A DNA stretch of 64,000 nt from Synchiropus splendidus. Taxonomy: Eukaryota > Chordata > Actinopteri > Syngnathiformes > Callionymidae. Below the pieces are notes generated by a model, which made no database searches, was not told the DNA's origin, and worked only from the letters and a program-made list of their open reading frames with translations. How positions within the stretch are numbered: the stretch's first letter is position 1; every line of letters begins with the position of its first letter. Of this stretch, positions 12,896 through 24,800 are shown one piece after another. The translations under genes were made by a program, and so were the position numbers. The stretch is taken from positions 3,875,063 to 3,939,062 of the forward strand of contig NC_071348.1 in assembly GCF_027744825.2 (NCBI RefSeq), written 5' to 3'.

Positions 12896-15800
12896 ATGAC
12901 AACAGAGGCGAGTGCGGTGAGCGAGGCAGACACTGAAGGCAAGCAGAAGGCGAGCAGTGCTGAACCTGAACCTGAGAACGAGCAGAATCCAGAGGCGGCC
13001 GCATCTGAGCCAGAGGGCGAGCCGTCCAACAAGGAAGTCCCAGCACCGCCCACTAAACCAATAACTGTCGATGCAGCAACCTCTCCAGATGAGGATCTTA
13101 AGCCCAGGACCCGCACATCGGCAGGAAAGGGCCTATCACGTCTCTTCTCCAATTTTCTGAAGCGCCGTTCCCAGTGCTCGGAAGGAGAAGGATTTGAGGT
13201 GGAGAAAGCCAAGGAGGAGAAGGCAGACAAAGAAGACATAGGGGAAAAATCAGAAGAAGAAAAGGAGACTGTGAAAGGGGAGGAGGAGGAGAAAGATAAA
13301 CCAGAGGAAGCACAGTCTGAGGAGAAAGACAAGAATGAAGAACATGTAGATAAGAAAGAGGAAATAAAGAAAACAGAAGAAAAACTTGAGAAAAAAGGCA
13401 GCAAGAAGAAAAAGAAAGAAGCTAAGAAAAAAGCTGATGAAAAAGGGACAGATAAAGTGAAGTCCTCCGAGGAGAAAAAAGAAGAAGAGGTGAAAAAAGA
13501 GGAAGGGGAAACGGAAAAGGTGGAAGAAGTTGACGAAAAAGGTGAAGAAAGTTCAGAGACAAAAGAGGAAGAAAAGAAAACCAGTGAAGCAAAAGATAAG
13601 GGGGCAGTTGCTGCAAAAGAGGAAGAAAAAGTTGACAAGAAGCTGGTGAAGAAAAAAGAAAAAGAGGAAAAGGTAAAGAAGAAGGAAGAGGAGAAGGCTA
13701 AAAAGAAAGCAGAAGAGGAAGAAAAACTAAGAAAGAAGGAAGAGGAAAAGGAAAAGAAGAAAGAAGAGGAAAAAGCACGAGAGGCAGAAAAGCTTAAGAA
13801 GAAAGAGGAGGAAAAGACTAAAAAGAAGGAAGAGGAAGAAAAGGCAAAAGAGGAAAAGAAAAAGAAAGAAGAGGAGAAATTAAAGGAGTCAAAAAGGAAA
13901 GAAGAGGAGAAATTAAAAGAGACAAAGAAGAAAGAAGAGGAGAAATCAAAGGAAGCAAAAAAGAGAGAAGAGGAGAAATCAAAGGAAGCAAAAAAGAGAG
14001 AAGAGGAGAAATCAAAGGAAGCAAAAAAGAAAGAAGAGGAGAAATCAAAGGAAACAAAAAAGAAAGAAGAGGAGAAATCAAAGGAGGCAAAGAAGAAAGA
14101 AGAGGAGAAATCAAAGGAAACAAAAAAGAAGGAAGAGGAAAAGGACACTGATCCAAAAAAGAAAGAGGAGAAAGCAACTGAGGCAAAAAAGAAAGAGGAA
14201 AAGGGAACTGATTCGAAAAAGGAGGAAAAAGTAACCGATTCAAAGAAGAAGGAAGAAAAGGGTGGGGTGGAAAAAAAGAAGGAGCCAGAGAAGACAGAAG
14301 AAAAACAGAAGAGTGGAAAGAAAAAAGATAAAGGAAAGAACAAAGGAAAAAAAGAGGAAAAGCAATCAAAGGGTTCTAGTGAGGAGCAAGTGAAAGCGCC
14401 AATAGCTGCTCCTGAGCCAGAGTTGAAAACAGAACCAGAAACCGACCAGGTTCCTGATCAGCAGTCAACAAGCAGCGCTGACGCACACGTGAGTCCCAGT
14501 GTTTGCCAACACTTTAGTGAAGTAAAAATTCAACTTGTGCCCCCTGTTTCCCTCTAGGCGGCTCCAGGGGAGCAGAAAGAAGCTGCAGACAAGAAGGATT
14601 CTGACGCCATTGAAGAAGTAAAGGAAGAGGAGTCGGAGAAAAAAGAAGACGAGTCTGAAGAACAGGAGGAGGAGGCAGACACGAAGGAGTCCTCTGAGGA
14701 GAAAACTAAAAAGCCTGCTAAGGAGAAGACTGAGAAGAAGGTGGAGGACAAAGGCTCCAAGAAGTTGAAAACCATGCAGTGCAAAGTCACTTTGCTGGAT
14801 GACGCGGTGTACGAGTGCGAGCTGGATGTAGGTCTCGTGGTCTAAAGTTTTAAGTCAATGTGAAGTGAAGTCACTGATCTCTTCTTTTAACTTAGAAACA
14901 TGCGAAAGGCCAGGAGCTCTTCATTAAAGTGTGCGACCATCTCAACCTGCTGGAGAAGGACTACTTCAGCCTTGCTCACTGGGAAACACCGACCAGCAAG
15001 GTGAGCCAGTTCTTCAACTTTCCCCTTCCTCCCATACGTTCATGTTCTGTCATGAATTATTATTATCGTATTTGGTAGACATGGCTGGATCCCACCAAAG
15101 AGATCCGGAAACAGGTTCCTGGTGCTGTCTACGATCTTACGTTCAACATAAAGTTCTACCCTCCAGATCCTTCTCAGCTCACGGAGGACCTCACCAGGTA
15201 ACACTAAGTGAAGAACTGAAGTTAGACTTGCATTGGTCTTAATTGTGGATTAGTTGGCTTGCATACATCCGTTCATTTGCATCTTGAGCTTTATGAGTGA
15301 CCTTTACTCCTTGTTCTCCTCAGGTACTATCTGTGTCTCCAGCTGCGGAAGGACATCATGCTCGGAGTCCTTCCTTGTTCCTTTGTCACGCTGTCCCTCC
15401 TGGGCTCCTACACGGCACAGTCAGAGCTTGGCGAGTACGACCCAGAAGTCCATGGCCCAGACTATGTGAAGGAACTCAGTCTGGCACCAGGGCAGAGCAA
15501 GGAACTGGAGGACAAGGTGATGGAGCTGCATCGCACCTATAGGTGAGTCAGGGAAGTTTGAGAGATTGAGCTCATAAAAGCAAGGTAAAGTCTGATCACT
15601 TGTTTTCTCTTAAAGGTCGATGAGTCCTGCCCAGGCCGACTTGCTGTTTTTGGAAAACGCCAAGAAACTTGCCATGTATGGTGTTGACCTGCATCAAGCC
15701 AAGGTGATATGTTGTTATGGAAAGGCTAAACTATGAATGTGCAGGGCTACCCACTGTAGAATGATCTGCCTCAGTAGGCTTGGAAATGCCTGTTGATGAG

Positions 15801-18800
15801 AGTCAGTGACGTTTAAAGCAAAAGCAGTCGGTCATTCAGAAAAATGACCGACGGTCAAGTGAGAAAGAAAACGGTGCACGCATGGTAGAACGAATGGAGA
15901 TGACCGTCAGAAGCCAGAGTGAAATAGGAGAGCAGAAAACAGTTGGCAGAGTTATAGGAGTTGGAGATGACGATACTGCAGCTAGAAAATACTAGATCAG
16001 GAACGAGTATATCAAAGGTACGTGGAGGAGTGTGGAGATGAAGTTGAGGAGGGCAGATGATTGAGACGTGTGGAGAGGAGAGCCCATGTTGGACCAAGAA
16101 TGTTGGAGGTTGAATGTTGATGAAGGTAGACATGATGAGGATAGACTTGCCGTGGAAATCCCAGATGGGAAATGTAGATTATACAATAGGACAAAGTCAC
16201 AGTTATCATGACTGTTCTATGGGGATGACTATTTTATTTAGTTTTCGTGAAAACAGGACGTTTGTGTCTCCTCATGGGAATCCAGACTTTAATCACACAA
16301 ATTGATGACCGTTGCCTTTTAGCTGATAGAAGAGATTAATGAACTCCATGACCTCATGCGTGAAAGCCCGCCTCCCCATGGCCACCTCTTGTAATTACAA
16401 CTTTCCAACCTCTTTCTTCTTCACTGCAGGATCTTGACGGGGTAGACATCACACTCGGGGTTTGCTCGAGCGGACTCATGGTTTACAAAGACAAACTGAG
16501 AATCAACCGATTCCCTTGGCCTAAGGTCCTCAAGATTTCTTACAAACGCAGCAGCTTCTTCATCAAGATCCGGCCATCTGAGGTATTTAGATTGGCTCTC
16601 CTTATCCACTAAGATTTTCAAGTGGATATCTTTAGTCTTCACACTGGACTAACTTGCTCTCCGTCTTGTCACTGTGCAGCAAGAGCAGTATGAAAGCACC
16701 ATTGGTTTCAAACTTCCCAACTACAAAGCCTCCAAGAAGCTGTGGAAAGTTTGTGTCGAGCATCACACGTTCTTCAGGTAAGAAGAGGTTGATCTGGGGT
16801 TATATGGAGGATATTTGCTTTGCTTGGTCACAAGGTCAAGCGAGGTCATGTCCTTCCCCTCTGTAATTGGCTAAATTCAATCCTTGTATTGGCTCCCTGT
16901 CAGTGAACTCCATGGCTATAATCCTCATCTTGGAACGAAACCTAAAGATTTTGTCTTCTTACGACAACAACGCAACAAACTTATTCCTTTACTGTTTCCA
17001 TAACCGCAGAGATTTTGGAGTTGCGTTTGTCAATGTAGAGATAAGAACAGTTTTCTTCTTCAATGTTGCAGGGTTTCAACGATTGAGCCTCCATCATCAC
17101 GGCGCTTCTTAGTCTTGGGCTCCAAGTTCCGATACAGCGGCCGCACTCAAGCCCAGACTCGCCAGGCCAGCTCCATGATCGACCGACCTGCCCCCAGATT
17201 CACCCGCTCGGCTAGCAAGCGCCTGTCCCGTAACCTCGACGGAGGTTGGTATTCATCTGTTACTTCAACACCCTTCACGAAGAGGCTAAATATGTCTGGT
17301 GTTTCTGGTGGAGAAGAGACACTCCATTTGTTGCAGCAACTTGAGGGACCTCGCAGGTGTGAGGTTGATGACTGGGCCCAGATTTTGGGTTTGGATAAAC
17401 CACAGGCTTTCTTTGACTCTCCAGGTACCACAGCCAGTGTGGATAACCCGCCTTGTCTTTGTCAGTTTGTCTTGACTCACTAATGGCTTGTCATTGACCA
17501 TTAACTTGCATAAGCGACGTTTGTCTGCTGAAAAGACCTTTGACCAAGTTAAACTCCTTCTCTTGACCTTGTTTGCTTGCGTCATCCTTATCAACGCTTC
17601 ATCTTCAACATCTAAACCGGCTTTCCTCTCTCTGCTTCTGTTATTGCTCTGATGTTCAGCAGTGTGTTCTAAAATAAGGAGTGTTGCTCCTTGGCTTGAC
17701 CAGTTGACCCGGTCATTATGCTTGAAGCTAACGTCAGCTTTACAGTCTCGCCGCATAGCAAAGCTTTGAGTGCCAACTTTTCACAATCTCATCGGAGCCC
17801 ATTCATGACCGCCACCCTGCTTATATTCCTGCAGCCAGAAGGACGCAGGCTTATGTTCTGCAAGGGGACGAGAGGCAGTCTTTTCAGAGTGAGTCCTGGC
17901 AGGGCACTGGCTCTCTGATCCTTACCCAGGCCGGCTCTCAGCCCTGGCTGTTGACAAAAGAAGAGTGGCCTTCCTTGCTCCAGCGACTTCCTCCTTTCCG
18001 TTTTGTGCCACATTTCAGTTTAGCGAAGCAACCAGGTATCAATGATCGCAACACTCTGACTCATATTTGTTTGGATGAAATCTTTTTTCCCCAAATATCC
18101 TTTTTCTTACTTTTTAAATTTCCTTCTCATTCATTTATTATAATCATGTCATTGCCATAACATCAGTTGATTCCACTTCGGCAAGTTTGAGCTCAGTGGA
18201 CAGATTACTGCAACCCTCACTGCAACAGCAGGACGACTGGCTTGGCTACTTCGACAACAAAGCTCCATGTAAGTCACGTTGTTTCTTTCTCTGCAGTCAT
18301 TATTTCTATTGTGCATCATGGTTTTTGTCTCAACTTTGTAATAGCTCTGAAGTTATAATGGGGTTACTTGTGACTCTCACTTTTTATTTTAATTTTGTTG
18401 CTACGTTGTTGATTTATTTGAACTCTATGAACACTTTCACACACAGCAGGCGACACGCCCCCAGAAGAAGGTTTAATGGCAGAAGAGCAAGAGGAGTCGA
18501 GGCAGCAGCTGATCGACAGACTTCAGGAAACTGTGCTTTTGGTGGATGCCTTGACCGAGCAAGAAGAATTGGAAAGGAGTTTGAGGGAAGTGAAGGATCT
18601 GGAGGAGAGACTTCAAGGGATGGACCAGCTGGCAGAGAGAATTCAGGATATAATAGAACAGGAATTAGGGAAGGAGGAGATCGCCAAGTGGAGGGAGAAA
18701 GATAATGAAGGGTTAATTCAGGCTCCAGATAAGGATGAAGCTGTTACACAAACAGTGGTGACAAAATCCTCTGTGGCTGCAGATGAGGAGGAAGAGCCGA

Positions 18801-21800
18801 TAAAGCAAGCGTTTTTAATAGATCCGTTACTGGAGGATGCCCTGGTAGCACAGGCCAAAAAGAAGAGCGCAGTGGAGGAGAAAGATGTTCTGATGGCTGA
18901 TAACTTGAGGGACAGGCGATATCATGTGGAGCAGGAGAAGGTTGAGGAGGAGGCAAAGGTGGAGAAGGAGATTGTGATGGATGACATCTTCAGAGACAAG
19001 CAACGGCAGGCTGAGGAGGAATGGCAAGACCAAGTGAAAAAGAGTGGTTTGTCAGATGTTAGTGGCTCCTCTGTTATTGACCAGTCTGTGATGGCAAAGA
19101 GAGTGGAAGAGGTGGATGAGTTAGAAGAGCAGATAAAGCTTGTGTTTTTAAAGGATTTGTTGGTAGAAGATGAACCGAAAGAGAGAGAAGCCATGAAGGA
19201 TACCAGTGTGGAGGAGAAAGAACTTGTTAAGGATGTCATCTTAAAAGACAAGTTACGCCAGATTGAGGAGGAGGCCAACACAGAGAAACAAGTTTTGATG
19301 GAGGAGAAAGACAAGTATGAGAGTGTCACAGTGGAGAGAGTGGTTCTGATGGTTGATGACTTAAGAGACAAGCTGGGTCAAGTGGACCAGGAAAGCGAAA
19401 GGATGGTGAACCCTATGGTGGAGAGAAGGGTTGTAATGTATGATAGCCTGACAGACAAAGGACGTCAGATGGAGGAGGGCAAGACGGAGAGTATCGTGCC
19501 AAAAACAGAGGATCTGATGGGTGATGGTTTAAGAGACGAGCTGCAACTGGTTGAGGGGGAGAAATTCAAGGAGGAGGGCATCACTGTGGAGCGAGTGGTT
19601 CTGATGGGGGATATCTTAACAGACAAGCCAGGTTTGATGTTTGATGGTTTAACCGATGAAGTAAGTCCGAGGGAGGAGGGCAAGATGGCGAGTAACACTG
19701 AGGAAAAGGTTCAAGAGGAACTGGAAAAGAGTGGTCTCTCAGGTGTCGGTGCCACCTCTCTTACCTACCAGTCGATGATGAAAAGGAAAGTTACCATTGT
19801 AGATGAAAAGATTTCTTCACTGGAAGATTATGACATTGTTGAGCTGTCCGGGGTCATGTCTGAGGAGGATCTGGGTAATTTGGCTCAGATCTGGGTCAGG
19901 ACAGAAATGACTCAGCAGAGAAATGAGGAAGTTTCAGTCGCAGTGAAGTCGGAATATCCATTGCAGCTTGGACAACAAGACGAGTGGTTTGTCCTTTTCG
20001 ATCGAACTCCTTACCAAGCCATCGACTGGCCAATAGGTGGAGTATAGAGAGTGTTTCAAGAATTCAAAGAACCTTGATTTGCTCATGTTTTTTTTTATCA
20101 TCCAATAGTTACGAGTGTGAGGCCTGCTGAAGTGGAGGAGAAACAGTACACTGTGTCAGCGTATGCAAAGTCAACAGTCAAGGAAGAACAGAGTGTAACG
20201 GTGGTGAATATTCTTGGGACAGACGAAATCCAGAGCATGCCAAAAAATGTCCTTTCACAGGCTAATATGGACGGATCTGATGACTGGCATGTGTTGCTGG
20301 ATACTGTTGCCAGAGACACTTCATATGTACAACCAGGTACTCTTCTAAGATAGTACTTATTTTGCCATGATTTACAGGGTATTAATGGCTCAACTTTCAT
20401 CAGTTGCGTGGGGTGGCAGAGAACAGAAGACACAAAGTGTCAAAACCGCAACTGAAAAAGCTAGCAAGCAAGTTGTAACTGAAGAGATTAAAGGCGACCA
20501 CCCACGATGGCTTCCTCAAGCTCCTGTGGAAGAAAGAGATGATGATTGGTTTCTTTTGCTAGCTGTTGTTCCAAAAGTCACGTTTGATGTAGAACCAGGT
20601 AAAATGCCTTCATTATTCTGCAGTAGGTTCTTGTCTGCTCACTTGGACTAATCCATTCATTCTTATCAGTTACCTCAAGAGAAAGGTACCAGATGGACAC
20701 AGGAAGTATTGTCGCTGCGACTGGCAGCACGGTGGAAAAGCAGATTAGAGAAGTTGTATTTGAAGAGAGGGAGATTACTGACAACCCTCTGAGATGGCTT
20801 CCTTCAATCCCCCGGCCACCAGTCGAACAGAGGGAGGATGACTGGTTCAAACTGCTGGATTATATGGCAAGAGAAACGCGTTATATCGCACCAGGTAGAT
20901 GACATGATACGCTGCAGTCCAGTACTGTCACAGCTTCACACGTATATTTCTCCTTTCAGTGAAGTCTGTGACTTTCGATGAGGTGGTGACCATAATAAAA
21001 GCAGTGGAGCGGAAAGAAGAAAAAGAGATTGATGTGAAAGAAAGAGTAGCAGTATATCAGCAGCAGGCCATTGCTCTACCACAGTCTGTTCTCACGACAG
21101 CGGATGACTGGTTTTTGCTGCTGGCTGTCCCTCCCCACAAGCCTTTGTTTGTCCCGCCAGGTACTTCTATCACTCCATGGAGATTTAAACTTTGTTTCTC
21201 ATTTCTGCCTTTATATTTCCCCTATTAGCCTCAATTGCAACTCAAGTGTTTCCCCAAGAAGAAAGTGTTTCATCGGTGGCTGAATCTGAGATAGTGTTGG
21301 TTCAGGAGGGGGACGCAAAGCCCAGCAAAACTGTGATCAAAACTACCCAAGAACAAGATGTTGAAACAAGAGAGCTAGCTTCCATAGCACCAGGTACTCA
21401 ACGCCTCAAACTACTACAATTCCACGAACAACTTGGTTGTTGATGGAGGGTAAATTTGGTTTATTTCCAGTATTCTCAAAAACTCTGCTGAATCCTGTTG
21501 AAGAGGTTTTGAGCAGAGAGTTTCTGTTGTCGGACCGAGGACAGCCATCCAAACCGGTGACGGTGAGGGATGATGACTGGTTTCTTCTGTTTGATGTGCG
21601 TCAGGACGAAGCTGTGGAGAAACCGTCAGGTATTGATCCGGCTGCTGTGTGCTTCATGCTGTGCCGCAATTATTGTAATAGTACGGGGCTGCTTGCTTGA
21701 TGTGAGCAATATTTTAAGGAAAACACAAGAGCTATTTTTGAAATAGTAGTGTGAAGGTAAAGCCTTGAAGTGTGAACTGGATTGCAGATTAGCCTCTTTC

Positions 21801-24800
21801 AACTCCTGTATGAGTCACATTGATGAGATGATTTTGTTTTACATCTGCCAAGTTGTGGTCCGCTTACTCGACTGCGTTTATTATTTCTATTTATATTCGT
21901 CTTCCTGTCTGGGCCAGTTTCTTCTGCTAGAATTCCTCCAGGGATAAGGATGACAGCTGAAGTTGATGTGACAACAGCTGAGGCTGAAAAGTGGACAAAG
22001 ATAATTACTGTGAACGGCTGGCAAGATGAAGCCTGTCGTCCTGAAGCGAAGGCACAGTCTATTTCAGGAAGATCAGAGGGAAAAGATGATGACTGGTCTC
22101 TGATGTTCGATGCGTCTCGAGAGCCTGTGTTCCTACCAGCAGGTACCTGTGAAGTTGTTGTAGCAGGAGCCAAACTGCTCATGAGCATTGATTGACATGC
22201 ATTTTTCTGCTAGTTTTCAGTCCAGTTGTTTACAATATAAAATCCAAGCAGAAGTCTACTATCCAGGAAGTCAGGCCTCCTTTAAAGGCAATGGAGAAAA
22301 GAGAGGTGCAACCAAGAAGGCTCAGTGACGACTGGTTTGTCCTGCTGGATGTTGCTGGTAAAATGCCAGGTATTTTGGATAAAAATGATGAAATCTGAGC
22401 ATTTTAATCATGTGATTTTCTTCCGCCAGCCTTTCCTGCTCAAGCTAGGACATCTGAAATGAGAGAGTTAAAAGTCAGAACTCAGCAAAGCATTGTTATA
22501 AAGGACCAGGTGCAGATGCCATCACGTCATTCTGTGAGACAAGTGGAGGATGATTGGTTTACTGTTCTGGACGTAGCACAGGAGCAATCAGGTACATGAG
22601 GATTTTTTTTCCCTCCATTTTCTTGTGCATATTTTAAAGCGACTAATCATTTTTCTTCTAGTTTCCGTCCCAGTGCCAGTCCTACTCCCAACGCAGGCGA
22701 AAGTGTCTGATGCCAAATCCTGGACTCCCATGATAAGGCCAGAGTTTGAGAGGATGATTGTGGAGGAGCGACAGCCTTTCAAACACACTCATGTGCATGC
22801 TGACTGGTTTGTTCTACTAGATGTTGCTCCTAAAGAGTCAGGTATTCGACTGGTTTGCTGTGTCCACCTGCAGGAGTGTCGCTCATACTGGTTGGCTTTG
22901 AACCAGTCATTCAACCCTTTCTTGACCTCCGTGCTCCGTTGCCATGTTTCACTGGAGACTCTTCCTGATCCTTGAGGAAGTGATGCTTTCTAATCTTCAA
23001 CACTTTGAGCTTTTCAGCTCAGCTTCTTAACGTCATTTGCTTGTGCTTCCACTGTTTGATCAGTGTGGCACCCCAGCTTTCCACCTGGTGGATATTTGCC
23101 ACTGCTGCTCCCATTTCCTTCTTTCGTTTGTGAATTTAAGACTGGAATTCAGGTCAAAACACCACGCTTATCGTTCGCAGCTGGCCTGTCCAGTTAAAGA
23201 ATGAATATGTTTTGTGTCTGCTTTTTTCCAGTTGCTGTTACTCAGAGGGGCACCCGTCCTGTCAGCGCTCCAGTCTTCTCACAAGCTGCCCTGATAGAAG
23301 CGGGCATCCCCATGGCTCCATTAGAGCAGCCTCAGACATCGACTCCCATCAAGACTGTCATCAAGGAGGAGCAGACTCTGGAGGAAACCGTGGAGGGTGT
23401 CGAGTCTTCCAAAACTGAAGTCAAGGTATTCACTTACCTCAGAAGTAGAAGCCGGTGACAGATAATCACCTGATCATTGCGTGCAGAGAAAGTAGTCCAA
23501 ACTAGAAGTAGCTTCCAAATTTGCTGGCGATTGTTCTCTGACGTTTGTCTGCTGTAGTCGGCAGCATGCAGGGAACAGATTGAAGTGATGTCTGCCATCA
23601 ATGGGGACCATCAGGTTAGTAATAGATGAGGAAGCTTGGTGCCCAGCCAAAGCTGTGAACACCAGCTAGCAGAGGATGCTAACACGTGTCCGTCTCTCCT
23701 ACCAGTCTGAGGTGACGACCACGGATGTGGTGCGAATGCGAAAGGTCAGAATTGTAGCCTGCGTTTGCGCCGTCATTCTTTACCTCTACAGTCATCTCTT
23801 TCTCATGACGTGCCTCTTTGGAACTGCTCTCTCCTTCTATACTTTGGAGGAAAATGTATTGTCATATATCTGGAGTGTATATGCAATTATATTTTCACAA
23901 AATCTTTTAACCTACTTGTTGGTAGTGAGTTCCTGTTGCTTGTATTTCAGCATGTTTCTGAAATCGGTTCTAGGTTTTAGATTCACGAGCAGCACCTCTT
24001 CATTTTTCTTTGAGTAGTAACACGTCTGTAGTGTTGTTGCATGCAGGTTTAACCGGTTATTAACATTTAACTGAACTTTCAATATGCATGTGTAGAAGTG
24101 CATGCCTACTGACACCAATCCACACGTTTTTGTTCTTTTCATTTTTCACAGAAAAGAGCTAAGAAAATTGAGGGTGACTCAATTTATGTCAGACATAGCC
24201 TTTTAATGTTGGAGGTTTGTATCCCCACCGCAGATGTGTTTTCTTGCTCTTTGGCGCTGCTGTTTTAATATCACGCTTGCATGCCGCATGGTTTCACACT
24301 TCTGAATCAGCTTTAATCCTGGCCCCTGGATTAACTTGGATTTTTGGCAACTTGACTCCAAGCCAGTCGTTTCGGATGAGTTCAGTTGAAGGTCTCGCTC
24401 ATCGATGATGGAAGTTACGATCGCGTTTCCTCTTTATGAAAGAGAATGACTGCATTATTGCCATCTATTTGATTTTGCTTACCTTCTCTCTCCCATGAAA
24501 CGATGGTGTCATATATAACTCTGATTCTTCATGTTGCCCATCTATAAACACACAGACCTGCAACTGTTTAGCTGAGAGGAGCACGCCATCGCTGGCACAG
24601 ACGCAACAGCGAAACACGAGTCCTTTCATGGGAAGAAATGAGCTGGGCAATAAAAGTCATTCATTTTTGCCGTTTTTTTTCCCCACTGCGCTCAATACTG
24701 GACTCTTTGCACCTACTGTCATGACTTCATAAATCATCCCGCAAACACAGTTTCCTCAGTAGTAGCCCGTGTGCAGAACCAAAGAAACCAGTTTTTAAAT

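Noticed and set aside
13864..14160. Regular 33-bp repeats suggesting a CRISPR array
   Set aside because: There are no unique spacers, the units encode an in-frame 11-residue repeat, and the host is a vertebrate.
12769..14343. 524-codon open frame on the minus strand rich in Phe and Ser
   Set aside because: It is the shadow of the Lys/Glu-rich epb41 exon: antisense of GAA/AAG codons reads TTC/CTT and rarely meets stops. No family resemblance.
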